From Limnohabitans sp. 2KL-51 (GTDB taxonomy: Bacteria > Pseudomonadota > Gammaproteobacteria > Burkholderiales > Burkholderiaceae_C), in contig NZ_NESJ01000001.1 in assembly GCF_003063645.1 (NCBI RefSeq), forward strand, positions 248,001-312,000: a stretch of DNA of 64,000 nucleotides, read 5' to 3'. Position 1 is the first letter of the stretch; every line of letters begins with the position of its first letter. The notes beneath the pieces are model-generated. The model was not told the DNA's origin and ran no database searches. It was given only the letters and a program-made list of their open reading frames with translations. Of the stretch, positions 30,338-38,747 are shown one piece after another. A program made the position numbers and the translations under genes.

Positions 30338-30410
30338 TGACAGAGGAAGGGGCGGGTTCCTCATACTGGGGTACCAGAAATCGTCACCCGCCCCTTCCCC
30401 TGTCAACTGC
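30333..30410 (+). repeat. Long hairpin element, copy 1 (plus orientation)
   Basis: A 25-bp stem (30333-30357 with 30386-30410, one A-C mismatch at 30344/30399) closes a 28-nt loop. The loop bases 30359-30383 (core CATACTGGGGTACCAG) are a perfect reverse complement of 30495-30519 in copy 2. Stem sequences differ between the copies but each keeps its own pairing. Confidence 0.8.
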
Positions 30411-30470
30411 ATGAGTGCTTTAAGCGCAGAAACACCGGTAGACTGCCGAGGTTCAAACTGGCACAGAGTG

Positions 30471-30542
30471 ACGGCATGGCTTGGGGCCGGGCGCCGATTT
30501 CTGGTACCCCAGTATGAGGCGCCCGGCCCCAAGCCATACCGT
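30471..30542 (-). repeat. Long hairpin element, copy 2 (minus orientation)
   Basis: A 25-bp stem (30471-30495 with 30518-30542, one C-A mismatch at 30475/30538) closes a 22-nt loop. Read on the minus strand, the loop is the same as in copy 1, and the GC-rich inner stem is similar but changed on both arms in a compensating way. It ends 57 bp before the boxA start; 60 bp separate the two copies. Confidence 0.8.
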
Positions 30543-30598
30543 TGCGGGCCTCGCAAACCAAAAACAAATCGCCAAAGACACAACAAGTGAGCCAAGAC

Positions 30599-31912
30599 AT
30601 GAGCACAGAAGCCACGCTGATCAAACAACACCTGATTGACCCGGAAATCTGCATCCGCTGCAACACCTGCGAAGCAATTTGCCCGGTCGGTGCCATCACG
30701 CACGACTCGCTCAACTACGTCGTCAAGGCCGATATCTGCAACGGTTGCATGGACTGCATCTCGCCATGCCCCACCGGCTCGATCGATAACTGGCGCATGG
30801 TGCCCAAGGCCAAGGCCTACAGCATCGAAGAACAACTCAAGTGGTACGACCTGCCCGCAGAATTGAGTGCTCAAGAGTTGGCTGCTGCGGGCGGCGTCGC
30901 AGACACTGCACAAGAAGAAGCGCAAACCGCCGTGCAAGCGGCAGCAGCTTCCTCAGCTTCGGCGGTCAGCACCGCCACTGCTTCGGGTTTCAACTCGGCG
31001 CAGTTTGGCGCAACCCTTCCCCCTTGGTCTGCGGCCCACGCCTACACCAACCTGTATGGCCCCAAGGCGCAAGACAAAACCATCACCGCCAGCGTGACTG
31101 GCAACCTGCGCGTCACCGAGGTGGGTTTGCAAGAGGGCCAGCAAGACTATGACACGCACCACATCGTGCTGGACTTTGGCAGCTTGCCTTTCCCGGTGCT
31201 CGAAGGCCAGTCGATTGGCATCATCCCTCCCGGGCTGGACGCCAACGGCAAGCTGCACCATGCGCGCCAATACTCGATCGCCAGCCCGCGTAATGGCGAA
31301 CGGCCAGGGCACAACAACGTTTCGCTCACCATCAAGCGCGTGCTCGAAGACCACGACGGCAAAGCTGTGCGTGGCGTGGCCTCCAACTTCATGTGCGACC
31401 TGTTGGTCGGTGACAAAGTGCAGGTGATTGGGCCGTTTGGCGCGAGCTTCTTGATGCCCAACCACCCCAAGAGCAACATCGTCATGATTTGCACAGGCAC
31501 CGGCAGTGCCCCCATGCGGGCCATGACCGAGTGGCGTCGTCGCCTTCGCGCCAGCGGCAAGTTTGAAGGTGGCAAGCTGATGCTGTTCTTCGGCGCCCGC
31601 ACCCCTGCCGAGCTGCCGTACTTTGGCCCGCTCAACAATCTGCCCAAAGACTTCATCGACATCGAGTTTGCTTTCTCTCGCGAGGTAGGCAAACCCAAGC
31701 GTTATGTGCAAGACGCGCTGCGCGACCGCGCCGCCGACATCGCGCTGCAGCTCAAAGACCCGAACACCTGCTTTTATGTGTGTGGCCTCAAAAGCATGGA
31801 AGAGGGCGTGGTCATGGCCCTGCGCGACATCGCGCAAAATGGGGGGCTGGACTGGGACCATATCGGTACGGCCCTGAAAAAAGAAGGCCGCTTGCACCTG
31901 GAAACTTATTGA
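30599..31912 (+). CDS. boxA: Benzoyl-CoA 2,3-epoxidase, reductase subunit BoxA
   Basis: BoxA passes electrons from NADPH through FAD and iron-sulfur clusters to BoxB. The 437-residue product starts with a ferredoxin domain holding two 4Fe-4S motifs ([16 protein letters not shown] and [16 protein letters not shown]), then an Ala-rich linker (about residues 95-135), then a ferredoxin-NADP reductase domain with [12 protein letters not shown] for FAD and [15 protein letters not shown] for the nucleotide. [10 protein letters not shown] at 30599 is the start; the frame is open upstream into the hairpin region. The 311-bp gap from boxB contains the hairpin elements. Confidence 0.94.
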   Translation: MSTEATLIKQHLIDPEICIRCNTCEAICPVGAITHDSLNYVVKADICNGCMDCISPCPTGSIDNWRMVPKAKAYSIEEQLKWYDLPAELSAQELAAAGGVADTAQEEAQTAVQAAAASSASAVSTATASGFNSAQFGATLPPWSAAHAYTNLYGPKAQDKTITASVTGNLRVTEVGLQEGQQDYDTHHIVLDFGSLPFPVLEGQSIGIIPPGLDANGKLHHARQYSIASPRNGERPGHNNVSLTIKRVLEDHDGKAVRGVASNFMCDLLVGDKVQVIGPFGASFLMPNHPKSNIVMICTGTGSAPMRAMTEWRRRLRASGKFEGGKLMLFFGARTPAELPYFGPLNNLPKDFIDIEFAFSREVGKPKRYVQDALRDRAADIALQLKDPNTCFYVCGLKSMEEGVVMALRDIAQNGGLDWDHIGTALKKEGRLHLETY

Positions 31913-31942
31913 TTCAGGCGAATGCAGTGTTCGTTCACTTTC

Positions 31943-32020
31943 ATGTCGGACCTGAAAGTGCCGACCTGCTGAAGGTAGCGAGTGGGGCATTTTGTAGGTC
32001 GGTGGCTTCAGTCCCGACAT
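31943..32020. repeat. Pair of inverted REP-like hairpins
   Basis: TTTGTAGGTCGGTGGCTTCA begins the plus copy at 31991-32020, with GTCGG at 31998-32002 pairing with CCGAC at 32014-32018. A second, diverged copy lies inverted at 31943-31969. The GTAG head before a small hairpin is typical of REP sequences. It fills most of the boxA to formate dehydrogenase gap. Confidence 0.5.
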
Positions 32021-32074
32021 TCAGCGCTTGTTAATGGCTGCCATGAATTTTTCAAATGGATCTGACCACTAAGC

Positions 32075-33796
32075 ATGCAAACCGATTTCACTTCTGAAAC
32101 CCGCATCGGATTGAATGCCTTGCGCGAGCAGCTGCGCAAGCCCCGTTCGCAACTCAAAGGCCGGCAAGCTTCGGACGAGGCCCAAGCCGAAGTGCAGGCC
32201 CTGATCGGTGCTAAGCCTACAGAAGGCCACCGCCGCGATTTGCTGATCGAGCACCTGCATGTGCTCAACGACCATTTTCGAGGTTTGTTCGAGCGCCACA
32301 TCGTGGCGCTCGCGGCCGAGATGCGTCTGCCCGTGGTCGAGGTGTTCGAGGTGGCTTCGTTCTATTACCACTTCGAGATCTTGAAAGACGACGAAGCGGC
32401 ACCGCGCATCACGGTGCGGGTCTGCGACAGCCTGAGTTGCAGCCTTGCGGGCAGCGCCAATTTGTTGAGCCAGTTGCAAAGCGATCTACTGGACCTGAAA
32501 GTGGTGCCTGTGCCTTGTTTGGGGCGTTGCGAGCAGGCGCCTGCCGTGCAGGTGGGCCAACAGGCCGTGGCCTTCGCCACGGCGCAGGCCGTGGCCCAAA
32601 GGGTGGCCCAAAACCAGATCGCGCCCAATCCTTTGCCAGAGGCCATTCGGCTCGAGGCGTATCGGCAATCGGGCGGTTACCAGTTGGCGGTGCAAGTGGC
32701 TGCAGGTTTGAAGGACCAAGAATCGGTCATTCAGTGCTTGGAGACATCCGGTTTGCGCGGGCTGGGCGGCGCGGGTTTTCCGGCTGGGCGCAAATGGCGC
32801 ATCGTGCGCAACCAGCCCGGTCCGCGCCTGATGGCCGTGAACATCGACGAGGGCGAACCCGGTACCTTCAAGGACCGCACTTGTCTTGAGGCCGATCCCC
32901 ACCGCTTTCTGGAGGGGGTGTTGATCGCCGCCAGTGTGGTGGGCTGCGAGACTGTCTACATCTACCTGCGTGATGAGTATCACGAGGCCCGTGTTTTGCT
33001 GACTGAAGAGCTGAAGGCTTTGCAGGCCAACCCGCCTTGCGTTTTGCCGCGCATTGAGTTGCGCCGTGGCGCGGGGGCCTACATCTGCGGCGAAGAGTCG
33101 GCCATGATCGAAAGCATCGAGGGCAAACGCGGTGAGCCGCGCATGCGCCCGCCCTACATTGCCGAGGTCGGGCTGTTTGGCCGCCCCACGCTGGAGCACA
33201 ACTTCGAGACGCTTTACTGGGTGCGCGAACTCATTGAACAAGGCGCAGACAGCTTTGCATCGCAAGGGCGCCACGGCCGTCAGGGCCTGCGCCGCTTCAG
33301 TGTGAGTGGCCGCGTCCAACAGCCGGGTGTCAAGCTCGCGCCCGCGGGCATCACGTTGCGTGAACTGGTCGATGAATACTGTGGCGGCATGGCTGAGGGG
33401 CATACGCTCTATGCCTATTTGCCTGGCGGTGCCAGCGGCGGCATCATGCCCGCGCGCCTGGCCGATGTGCCGCTGGACTTTGACACCCTGCAGCCGCACG
33501 GCTGCTTCATCGGTTCGGCAGCCGTGATGGTGCTGAGCCAACACGACAGTGCCCGCGAAGCCGCGCTGAATGTGATGCGCTTTTTTGCACACGAGAGTTG
33601 CGGCCAATGCACGCCTTGCCGTGTGGGCACCGACAAGGCCGCGCAACTGATGACGGCTGAGGTTTGGGATGCCGAGACTTTGCAAGATCTTGCACAGGTC
33701 ATGGGCGATGCGTCCATCTGCGGCTTGGGGCAGGCCGCGCCTAACCCGATACGGTGTGTGCTGGATTATTTTCCGCATGAAGTAGGGGCAGCATGA
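32075..33796 (+). CDS. NAD-linked formate dehydrogenase, fused NuoE-NuoF (beta) subunit
   Basis: The 573-residue protein joins two complex I-like modules. Residues ~1-160 are NuoE-like with 2Fe-2S cysteines in VRVCDSLSCSLAG and VPCLGRCEQAP. Residues ~190-570 are NuoF-like with GLRGLGGAGFPAGRKW (FMN/NAD site), GAGAYICGEESAMIESIEGKRG and ESCGQCTPCRVG for a 4Fe-4S cluster. It passes electrons from formate oxidation to NAD. The fused form with a two-subunit enzyme resembles the tungsten-containing Fdh1/Fdw enzymes of Methylobacterium and Cupriavidus more than FdsGBA. It overlaps the alpha gene by 4 bp. Confidence 0.9.
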   Translation: MQTDFTSETRIGLNALREQLRKPRSQLKGRQASDEAQAEVQALIGAKPTEGHRRDLLIEHLHVLNDHFRGLFERHIVALAAEMRLPVVEVFEVASFYYHFEILKDDEAAPRITVRVCDSLSCSLAGSANLLSQLQSDLLDLKVVPVPCLGRCEQAPAVQVGQQAVAFATAQAVAQRVAQNQIAPNPLPEAIRLEAYRQSGGYQLAVQVAAGLKDQESVIQCLETSGLRGLGGAGFPAGRKWRIVRNQPGPRLMAVNIDEGEPGTFKDRTCLEADPHRFLEGVLIAASVVGCETVYIYLRDEYHEARVLLTEELKALQANPPCVLPRIELRRGAGAYICGEESAMIESIEGKRGEPRMRPPYIAEVGLFGRPTLEHNFETLYWVRELIEQGADSFASQGRHGRQGLRRFSVSGRVQQPGVKLAPAGITLRELVDEYCGGMAEGHTLYAYLPGGASGGIMPARLADVPLDFDTLQPHGCFIGSAAVMVLSQHDSAREAALNVMRFFAHESCGQCTPCRVGTDKAAQLMTAEVWDAETLQDLAQVMGDASICGLGQAAPNPIRCVLDYFPHEVGAA

Positions 33797-36585
33797 GCAC
33801 CGTTCAATTCACCCTTAACGGCCGATCAGTTGAAGCAGCCGCTGGAAAAAGCATTTTTAACATCGCCAAAGAATTGGGCATCGCCATCCCGCACCTGTGC
33901 CACAAAGAAGGTCTGGCCCCAGACGGCAACTGCCGTGCTTGCATGGTTGAAGTTGCAGGCGAGCGCACGCTGGCCCCCAGCTGCTGCCGCAGTGCCACGC
34001 CCGGCATGCAGGTCCGTACCGACAGTGAACGCGCAGTCAAAAGCCAGAAGATGGTGCTGGAGATGCTGCTGGCCGACCTGCCCGAACAGGGCCACAAATG
34101 GGTGGACGACCGCGCTGAAGCGCCGCATGGCGAACTAAGCCAGTGGGCTGAGCACCAGGGCGTGCAGGTGCGACCGCAACTGGCGGCATTGCGCCGAGCT
34201 GCCGTGCCCGCCGACCTGTCCCACCCCGCCATGGCCGTGAACTTGGACGCCTGCATCCAGTGCAACCGCTGCGAACGCGCCTGCCGCGATCTTCAGGTCA
34301 ACGACGTGATCGGCTTGGCTTTTCGGGGTGCGCACACCCAAGTGGTGTTTGACCTGGCCGATCCGATGGGCGGCAGCAGCTGCGTGGGCTGCGGCGAATG
34401 TGTTCAGGCCTGTCCCACGGGCGCGCTCATGCCCAAGAGCCACATGGGCCCGCAAAAGGTGGACCGCGAAGTCGATTCGGTGTGCCCTTTCTGTGGCGTG
34501 GGGTGCCTGGTGACTTTCCAGGTCAAAGATGAAAAGATCATCAGCGTCAAAGGCCGCGAAGGCCCGGCCAACGAAGGCCGCTTGTGCGTCAAGGGTCGTT
34601 TTGGCATGGATTACATCCACAGCCCAGACCGCATCACGAAACCACTGATCCGCAAAAAGGGCGTGGCCAAGGACCTGAGCCTGGTCGATGGGCAGACCGA
34701 CTGGCGCAAAGTCTTCCGCGAAGCGACCTGGGACGAAGCACTGGATTTGGCCACTGGGCCCCTGAACGCTTTGCGCCAGCAACACGGCCCCAAGTCGCTC
34801 GCCGGCTTCGGCTCGGCCAAGGGCAGCAACGAAGAAGCCTACTTGTTCCAAAAGCTGGTGCGCACTGGTTTTGGCAGCAACAACGTGGACCACTGCACGC
34901 GTTTGTGCCACGCGTCCAGCGTGGCGGCTTTGATCGAAGGCGTGGGCTCAGGGGCCGTCAGCAACCCGGTGCGCGATGTCGAGCACTCAGACCTCATCAT
35001 CGTCATCGGCGCCAACCCCACCAACAACCATCCAGTGGCCGCCACTTGGATGAAAAACGCCGCCCAGCGCGGCACCCGCATTGTGCTGGCCGACCCGCGC
35101 ATCACCGACATTGGCCGCCACACTTGGCGCAACCTGCAGTTCAAGGTCGACACCGATGTGGCCTTGCTCAACGCGATGCTGAACGTCATCGTCACCGAGA
35201 ACCTGTGCGACGAACAATTTTTGCGCGACCGTGTCGACAATGTGGCCGCACTCAAGGCCCACGTTCAGGGCTACACACCCGAAGCCATGAGCGCGGTGTG
35301 CGGCATTCCAGCCGATACCATCCGGGAAGTGGCGCGGGCCTACGCCAAAGCCAAAGCCGCCATGATCTTGTGGGGCATGGGTGTGAGCCAGCATGTGCAC
35401 GGCACCGACAACGCGCGCTGCCTGATTGCGCTGGCCAGCATCACCGGGCAGATTGGCCGGCCCGGCACCGGTCTGCACCCCTTGCGCGGTCAAAACAACG
35501 TGCAGGGCGCCAGCGATGCGGGCCTGATCCCGATGATGTACCCCAACTACCAGCACGTGACTGACCTTTCAGCGCACAACTGGTTCGAGAAATTCTGGGA
35601 CACGAAGTTGGACGACCAGCCTGGCTACACCGTGGTTGAAATCATGCACAAGGCGCTGGCCCCCGAGAGCGATCCGCACAAGGTGCGCGGCATGTACATC
35701 ATGGGTGAGAACCCGGCCATGAGCGACCCCGACCTGAACCACGCCCGCCACGCGTTGGCCAGCTTGCAGCACCTGGTGGTGCAGGACATCTTCTTGACCG
35801 AAACCGCCTGGTTGGCCGATGTGGTGCTGCCCGCGAGCGCTTGGCCTGAAAAAACCGGTACCGTCAGCAATACCGACCGTACGGTGCAAATGGGCCGTCA
35901 GGCCGTGCTGCCGCCGGGTGATGCCAAGCCCGATTTGTGGATCATCCAGCAGATCGCCCAGCGCATGGGCCTGAATTGGTCTTATGCAGGCGAGCAAGAG
36001 GGCGTGGCCCAGGTGTACGAAGAAATGCGCCAGGCCATGGCCCCAGCCATTGGCGGCATCGATTGGACGCGCCTGAACGCGGGCTCGGTCACTTACCCCT
36101 GTGTGAGCGCCGACGATCCGGGCCAGCCCATCGTCTTCCATGACCATTTCCCGACGGCAGATGGCCGTGTGCGGCTGATGACCGCCAGCCTGATTCCCGC
36201 CAACGAGCAGCCCGATGCCGAGTACCCGATGGTGCTCATCACCGGTCGACAACTGGAGCACTGGCACACCGGCAGCATGACGCGCCGCGCCACCGTGCTC
36301 GATGCGCTGGAGCCTGCGGCCACGGCCTCGCTGAACGGGCACGATCTGCAAAGGCTGGGCCTCAAGCCCGGTGACTTCGTGAACATTGCCTCGCGCCGGG
36401 GCCAAGTGCATTTGCAGGTGCGTCTGGACGACGGCACGCCGCTGGGCACGGTGTACATCCCCTTTGCCTTCCAGGAGGCAGCGGCCAACTTGCTGACCAA
36501 CGCGGCGCTGGACCCGTTTGGCAAGATCCCTGAATTCAAATACTGTGCCGTGCGGATCGAAGCGGCGACCCCGGTGAACGCATAA
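33793..36585 (+). CDS. NAD-linked formate dehydrogenase, catalytic alpha subunit
   Basis: The 930-residue protein oxidises formate to CO2 at a bis-pterin Mo or W centre. It starts with a NuoG-like 2Fe-2S domain (HLCHKEGLAPDGNCRACMVEV), then ferredoxin motifs (CIQCNRCERACRDLQ and CVGCGECVQACPTGAL), then the molybdopterin domain with CPFCGVGCLVTF. The active-site ligand is a cysteine (Cys372 in CTRLCHASS) where some formate dehydrogenases have selenocysteine. The C-terminal molybdopterin-dinucleotide domain is complete. It is translationally coupled to the beta gene and lies just after the box genes, whose product includes formate. Confidence 0.93.
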   Translation: MSTVQFTLNGRSVEAAAGKSIFNIAKELGIAIPHLCHKEGLAPDGNCRACMVEVAGERTLAPSCCRSATPGMQVRTDSERAVKSQKMVLEMLLADLPEQGHKWVDDRAEAPHGELSQWAEHQGVQVRPQLAALRRAAVPADLSHPAMAVNLDACIQCNRCERACRDLQVNDVIGLAFRGAHTQVVFDLADPMGGSSCVGCGECVQACPTGALMPKSHMGPQKVDREVDSVCPFCGVGCLVTFQVKDEKIISVKGREGPANEGRLCVKGRFGMDYIHSPDRITKPLIRKKGVAKDLSLVDGQTDWRKVFREATWDEALDLATGPLNALRQQHGPKSLAGFGSAKGSNEEAYLFQKLVRTGFGSNNVDHCTRLCHASSVAALIEGVGSGAVSNPVRDVEHSDLIIVIGANPTNNHPVAATWMKNAAQRGTRIVLADPRITDIGRHTWRNLQFKVDTDVALLNAMLNVIVTENLCDEQFLRDRVDNVAALKAHVQGYTPEAMSAVCGIPADTIREVARAYAKAKAAMILWGMGVSQHVHGTDNARCLIALASITGQIGRPGTGLHPLRGQNNVQGASDAGLIPMMYPNYQHVTDLSAHNWFEKFWDTKLDDQPGYTVVEIMHKALAPESDPHKVRGMYIMGENPAMSDPDLNHARHALASLQHLVVQDIFLTETAWLADVVLPASAWPEKTGTVSNTDRTVQMGRQAVLPPGDAKPDLWIIQQIAQRMGLNWSYAGEQEGVAQVYEEMRQAMAPAIGGIDWTRLNAGSVTYPCVSADDPGQPIVFHDHFPTADGRVRLMTASLIPANEQPDAEYPMVLITGRQLEHWHTGSMTRRATVLDALEPAATASLNGHDLQRLGLKPGDFVNIASRRGQVHLQVRLDDGTPLGTVYIPFAFQEAAANLLTNAALDPFGKIPEFKYCAVRIEAATPVNA

Positions 36586-36664
36586 TTGGCAGCTGTTTGC
36601 GCCCGTGGGCCAGTGATTCGGCTGCGTTCACGATGCGCTGTCCGATCTGGCCAAGGAGGCTGAT

Positions 36665-38155
36665 TTGAATTTGAATGTGCAAACCATCTTCTGGATGGAT
36701 GCGTTTTTGTACCTGATGCTGCATGCGGCCATCTGGTACGGGCTGGCGCGCTTTCGCAGCCCGGTGGTGGTCATGTGGAGTGTGTCGGGCATTCTCAGTG
36801 CACTGTCTTTGTGCGTGATGGGCAGTCGGGGTTGGCTCAGCACCGATGTGGTGGTGGTGGTGGGGCTGTTTCTGATGGCGGCGGGCAACTGGGGCCGCCA
36901 AGTGGCTTTGCGCTCACTCAATGGCCCGGCATCGCCCATGTGGCTGTGTGCCTCGGGTGGGGCGAACGTGGCCTTTTTGGCGCTCAGCTATGGCTTGCAA
37001 TTTTCGGGTTCACCCGAGAGCACCATCATGCTGGTGTTTTATGTTTTTTACGCCTTCAATTGTTTGGAGTACTTTTTCGCTGGCAAACGCATTGCCCTGA
37101 CCCACGACAAAAAGGGCGCAGATTCTGTGATGTGGGCAGGCTTGATTTTGTCGGTGACATTGGGCGTCAAGGCGCTGGCCATGATGGCGGGCGTTGGGGC
37201 TGAAGATCTTTACGAACACTCCTGGGATCACGCCTTGGTGTTCATCGGTCAATTCACGGCCATCATGTTGCTGTGTGTGGGGTTCATGCAGATTTTTGTG
37301 GACCAAGACCACCGCAGAAAAATCGCCACGGAGCAGCAACTGGCCCGTGAGCAAGAGCAAGCAGCTTTGTCCTTTCAACACGCCCAGGATCTGAGTGCCT
37401 TGTTGACCGAGCGCGAAGAGATCATCCGGCAGCTGACCTTGTCCAACAAGAGCGCAGGCATGGGCGCACTGGTGGCCAGTTTTGCGCACGAGTTGAACCA
37501 GCCGCTCACGGCCAACTTGCTGCACGCCGAACTCTTGCAAGCCAAATTGGAAGAGGCTCAACGTGAGCGGTCAACGCCCAATTTGGCGTTTCTTACCCAG
37601 GTGGCCAACGCCGTCGTTCATGACACCCAGCGTGCGGCAGACATCATCCGCAAACTGCGCAATTTGTTTCGCATGAGCAAAGGCGAGTACACGGCCTTGA
37701 AACTGAACGAGGTGGTGCAGGAAGTACTGGACTTGGTCCAGTCAAAAATGAAAGATGCCAACATTGGCTGCACGGTCGATTGGGATCCCCACTTGCGTGT
37801 GCATGGCGATGCTACGCAATTGCAACAAGTCGTTTTGAACCTCCTCAACAACGCCATCGATGCGCTGACCGAGTCCGGCTGTGACAAACCTGAGCTGCGC
37901 ATATCGGGTAAGGCTTTGGGTGATCAGCTGCACCTGGAGGTGGAAGACAATGGCCCAGGCATCGCACCTGAGCGTGCGGAAGATGTGTTCAACTTGTTCA
38001 AAACCTCCAAGTCGCAAGGCATGGGCGTGGGACTGTGGCTCAGCCGTTCTATCGTCGAGATGCACGGCGGTCGTTTGACCTTCCAGTCCGAGCCCGGTCT
38101 ACGCACGGTTTTCACTTTGCGTTTACCCTTGCTGAACGAAACCATGCTGGGTTGA
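36665..38155 (+). CDS. Membrane sensor histidine kinase, orphan
   Basis: The 496-residue protein has about six hydrophobic helices in residues 1-220, a coiled coil (residues ~220-265), a HisKA box with FAHELNQPLTANLLHAEL (His275) and an HATPase domain with N, G1 and G2 boxes (LLNNAIDAL, VEDNGPGIAPE, GMGVGLWLS). It starts with TTG 36665, chosen because AAGGAGG lies 5 bases before it. No response regulator is next to it. It sits between the two formate dehydrogenase loci, so sensing related to respiration or carbon source is possible but unproven. Confidence 0.88.
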   Translation: MNLNVQTIFWMDAFLYLMLHAAIWYGLARFRSPVVVMWSVSGILSALSLCVMGSRGWLSTDVVVVVGLFLMAAGNWGRQVALRSLNGPASPMWLCASGGANVAFLALSYGLQFSGSPESTIMLVFYVFYAFNCLEYFFAGKRIALTHDKKGADSVMWAGLILSVTLGVKALAMMAGVGAEDLYEHSWDHALVFIGQFTAIMLLCVGFMQIFVDQDHRRKIATEQQLAREQEQAALSFQHAQDLSALLTEREEIIRQLTLSNKSAGMGALVASFAHELNQPLTANLLHAELLQAKLEEAQRERSTPNLAFLTQVANAVVHDTQRAADIIRKLRNLFRMSKGEYTALKLNEVVQEVLDLVQSKMKDANIGCTVDWDPHLRVHGDATQLQQVVLNLLNNAIDALTESGCDKPELRISGKALGDQLHLEVEDNGPGIAPERAEDVFNLFKTSKSQGMGVGLWLSRSIVEMHGGRLTFQSEPGLRTVFTLRLPLLNETMLG

Positions 38156-38189
38156 TGAAGGGGTAAGCCCCGCTGAAAGAAAGTGCCCA

Positions 38190-38747
38190 ATGTCTGTTCA
38201 TGTGGTGTCTGAAATGGCGGTGCTGATGCGCCGCGAAGCCGTACAAGGGCCCATGGCCCGTTGGCAGTCCCACCGCTGGGTGCTGGCCGATGTGGTGCCG
38301 CATGAAGTCGGGTTTGGTGAGGCCCCGCGCTGCCTGCGCCAAACCGATGGCGAAGCCCTGTGGCTCTACCCCGCTTGGCGGCTGGAGCTGTTCAGTGACG
38401 ACGCCGAAGGCTATTGGCTCAACCTCACCTCGCCGACCCCCAGCTTCTTTGTTATGTGGCGTCTGAACGATGGGCTGCAAGGCCAGGAGGAGCAGGCCGT
38501 GCCCCAGGCCCTGAGCCTGAGTTATCACGACGCGGGCCGTTGGCTCGATGCCCAGGAAACTGTGGAAAACGTCCCCGCCTCTCCCGAAGTGGTGGCGCGG
38601 CTGCAGGCCTTCACGGACGCCTTTTATGTGCCCGAAGTCAAGCGCCGGCAGCGCCCGCAAAGCTTTCAGGGCCTGACCGACCGCTTTGGGCAGCCTGCCT
38701 CGGTCAGCACCGAAGACAAGCGCAAGGGCGGGAGGCAGGGCCCATGA
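38190..38747 (+). CDS. DUF3305 domain protein of the formate dehydrogenase cluster
   Basis: The 185-residue product has the DUF3305 pattern (MARWQSHRWVLADVVP, then WLYPAWRLELFSDDAEGYWLNLTSPTPSFFVMWR). DUF3305 and DUF3306 genes occur together in periplasmic formate dehydrogenase clusters of proteobacteria and probably help enzyme assembly, but the exact role is not known. No signal peptide is present, so it is cytosolic. It overlaps the DUF3306 gene by 4 bp and begins the maturation group of the cluster. Confidence 0.85.
   Translation: MSVHVVSEMAVLMRREAVQGPMARWQSHRWVLADVVPHEVGFGEAPRCLRQTDGEALWLYPAWRLELFSDDAEGYWLNLTSPTPSFFVMWRLNDGLQGQEEQAVPQALSLSYHDAGRWLDAQETVENVPASPEVVARLQAFTDAFYVPEVKRRQRPQSFQGLTDRFGQPASVSTEDKRKGGRQGP

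Noticed and set aside
30448-30462. A GAGGTTCAAAC stretch between the two hairpin elements, resembling a tRNA T-arm
   Set aside because: No matching 5-bp stem, acceptor stem or anticodon arm can be built around it.
30333-30542. Reading the double hairpin as an intrinsic terminator or an integron attC site
   Set aside because: There is no T run after either hairpin, and attC sites conserve their ends rather than their loop; no integrase gene is near.
30304-30542. A CRISPR array in the repeated sequence between boxB and boxA
   Set aside because: There are only two copies, in inverted orientation, and no cas genes.
38160-38175. GGGGTAAGCCCC near the DUF3305 start as a member of the GGG-N4-CCC motif group
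   Set aside because: The spacer and flanks differ from the box and paa sites, and it lies too near the ribosome site to be a convincing operator.
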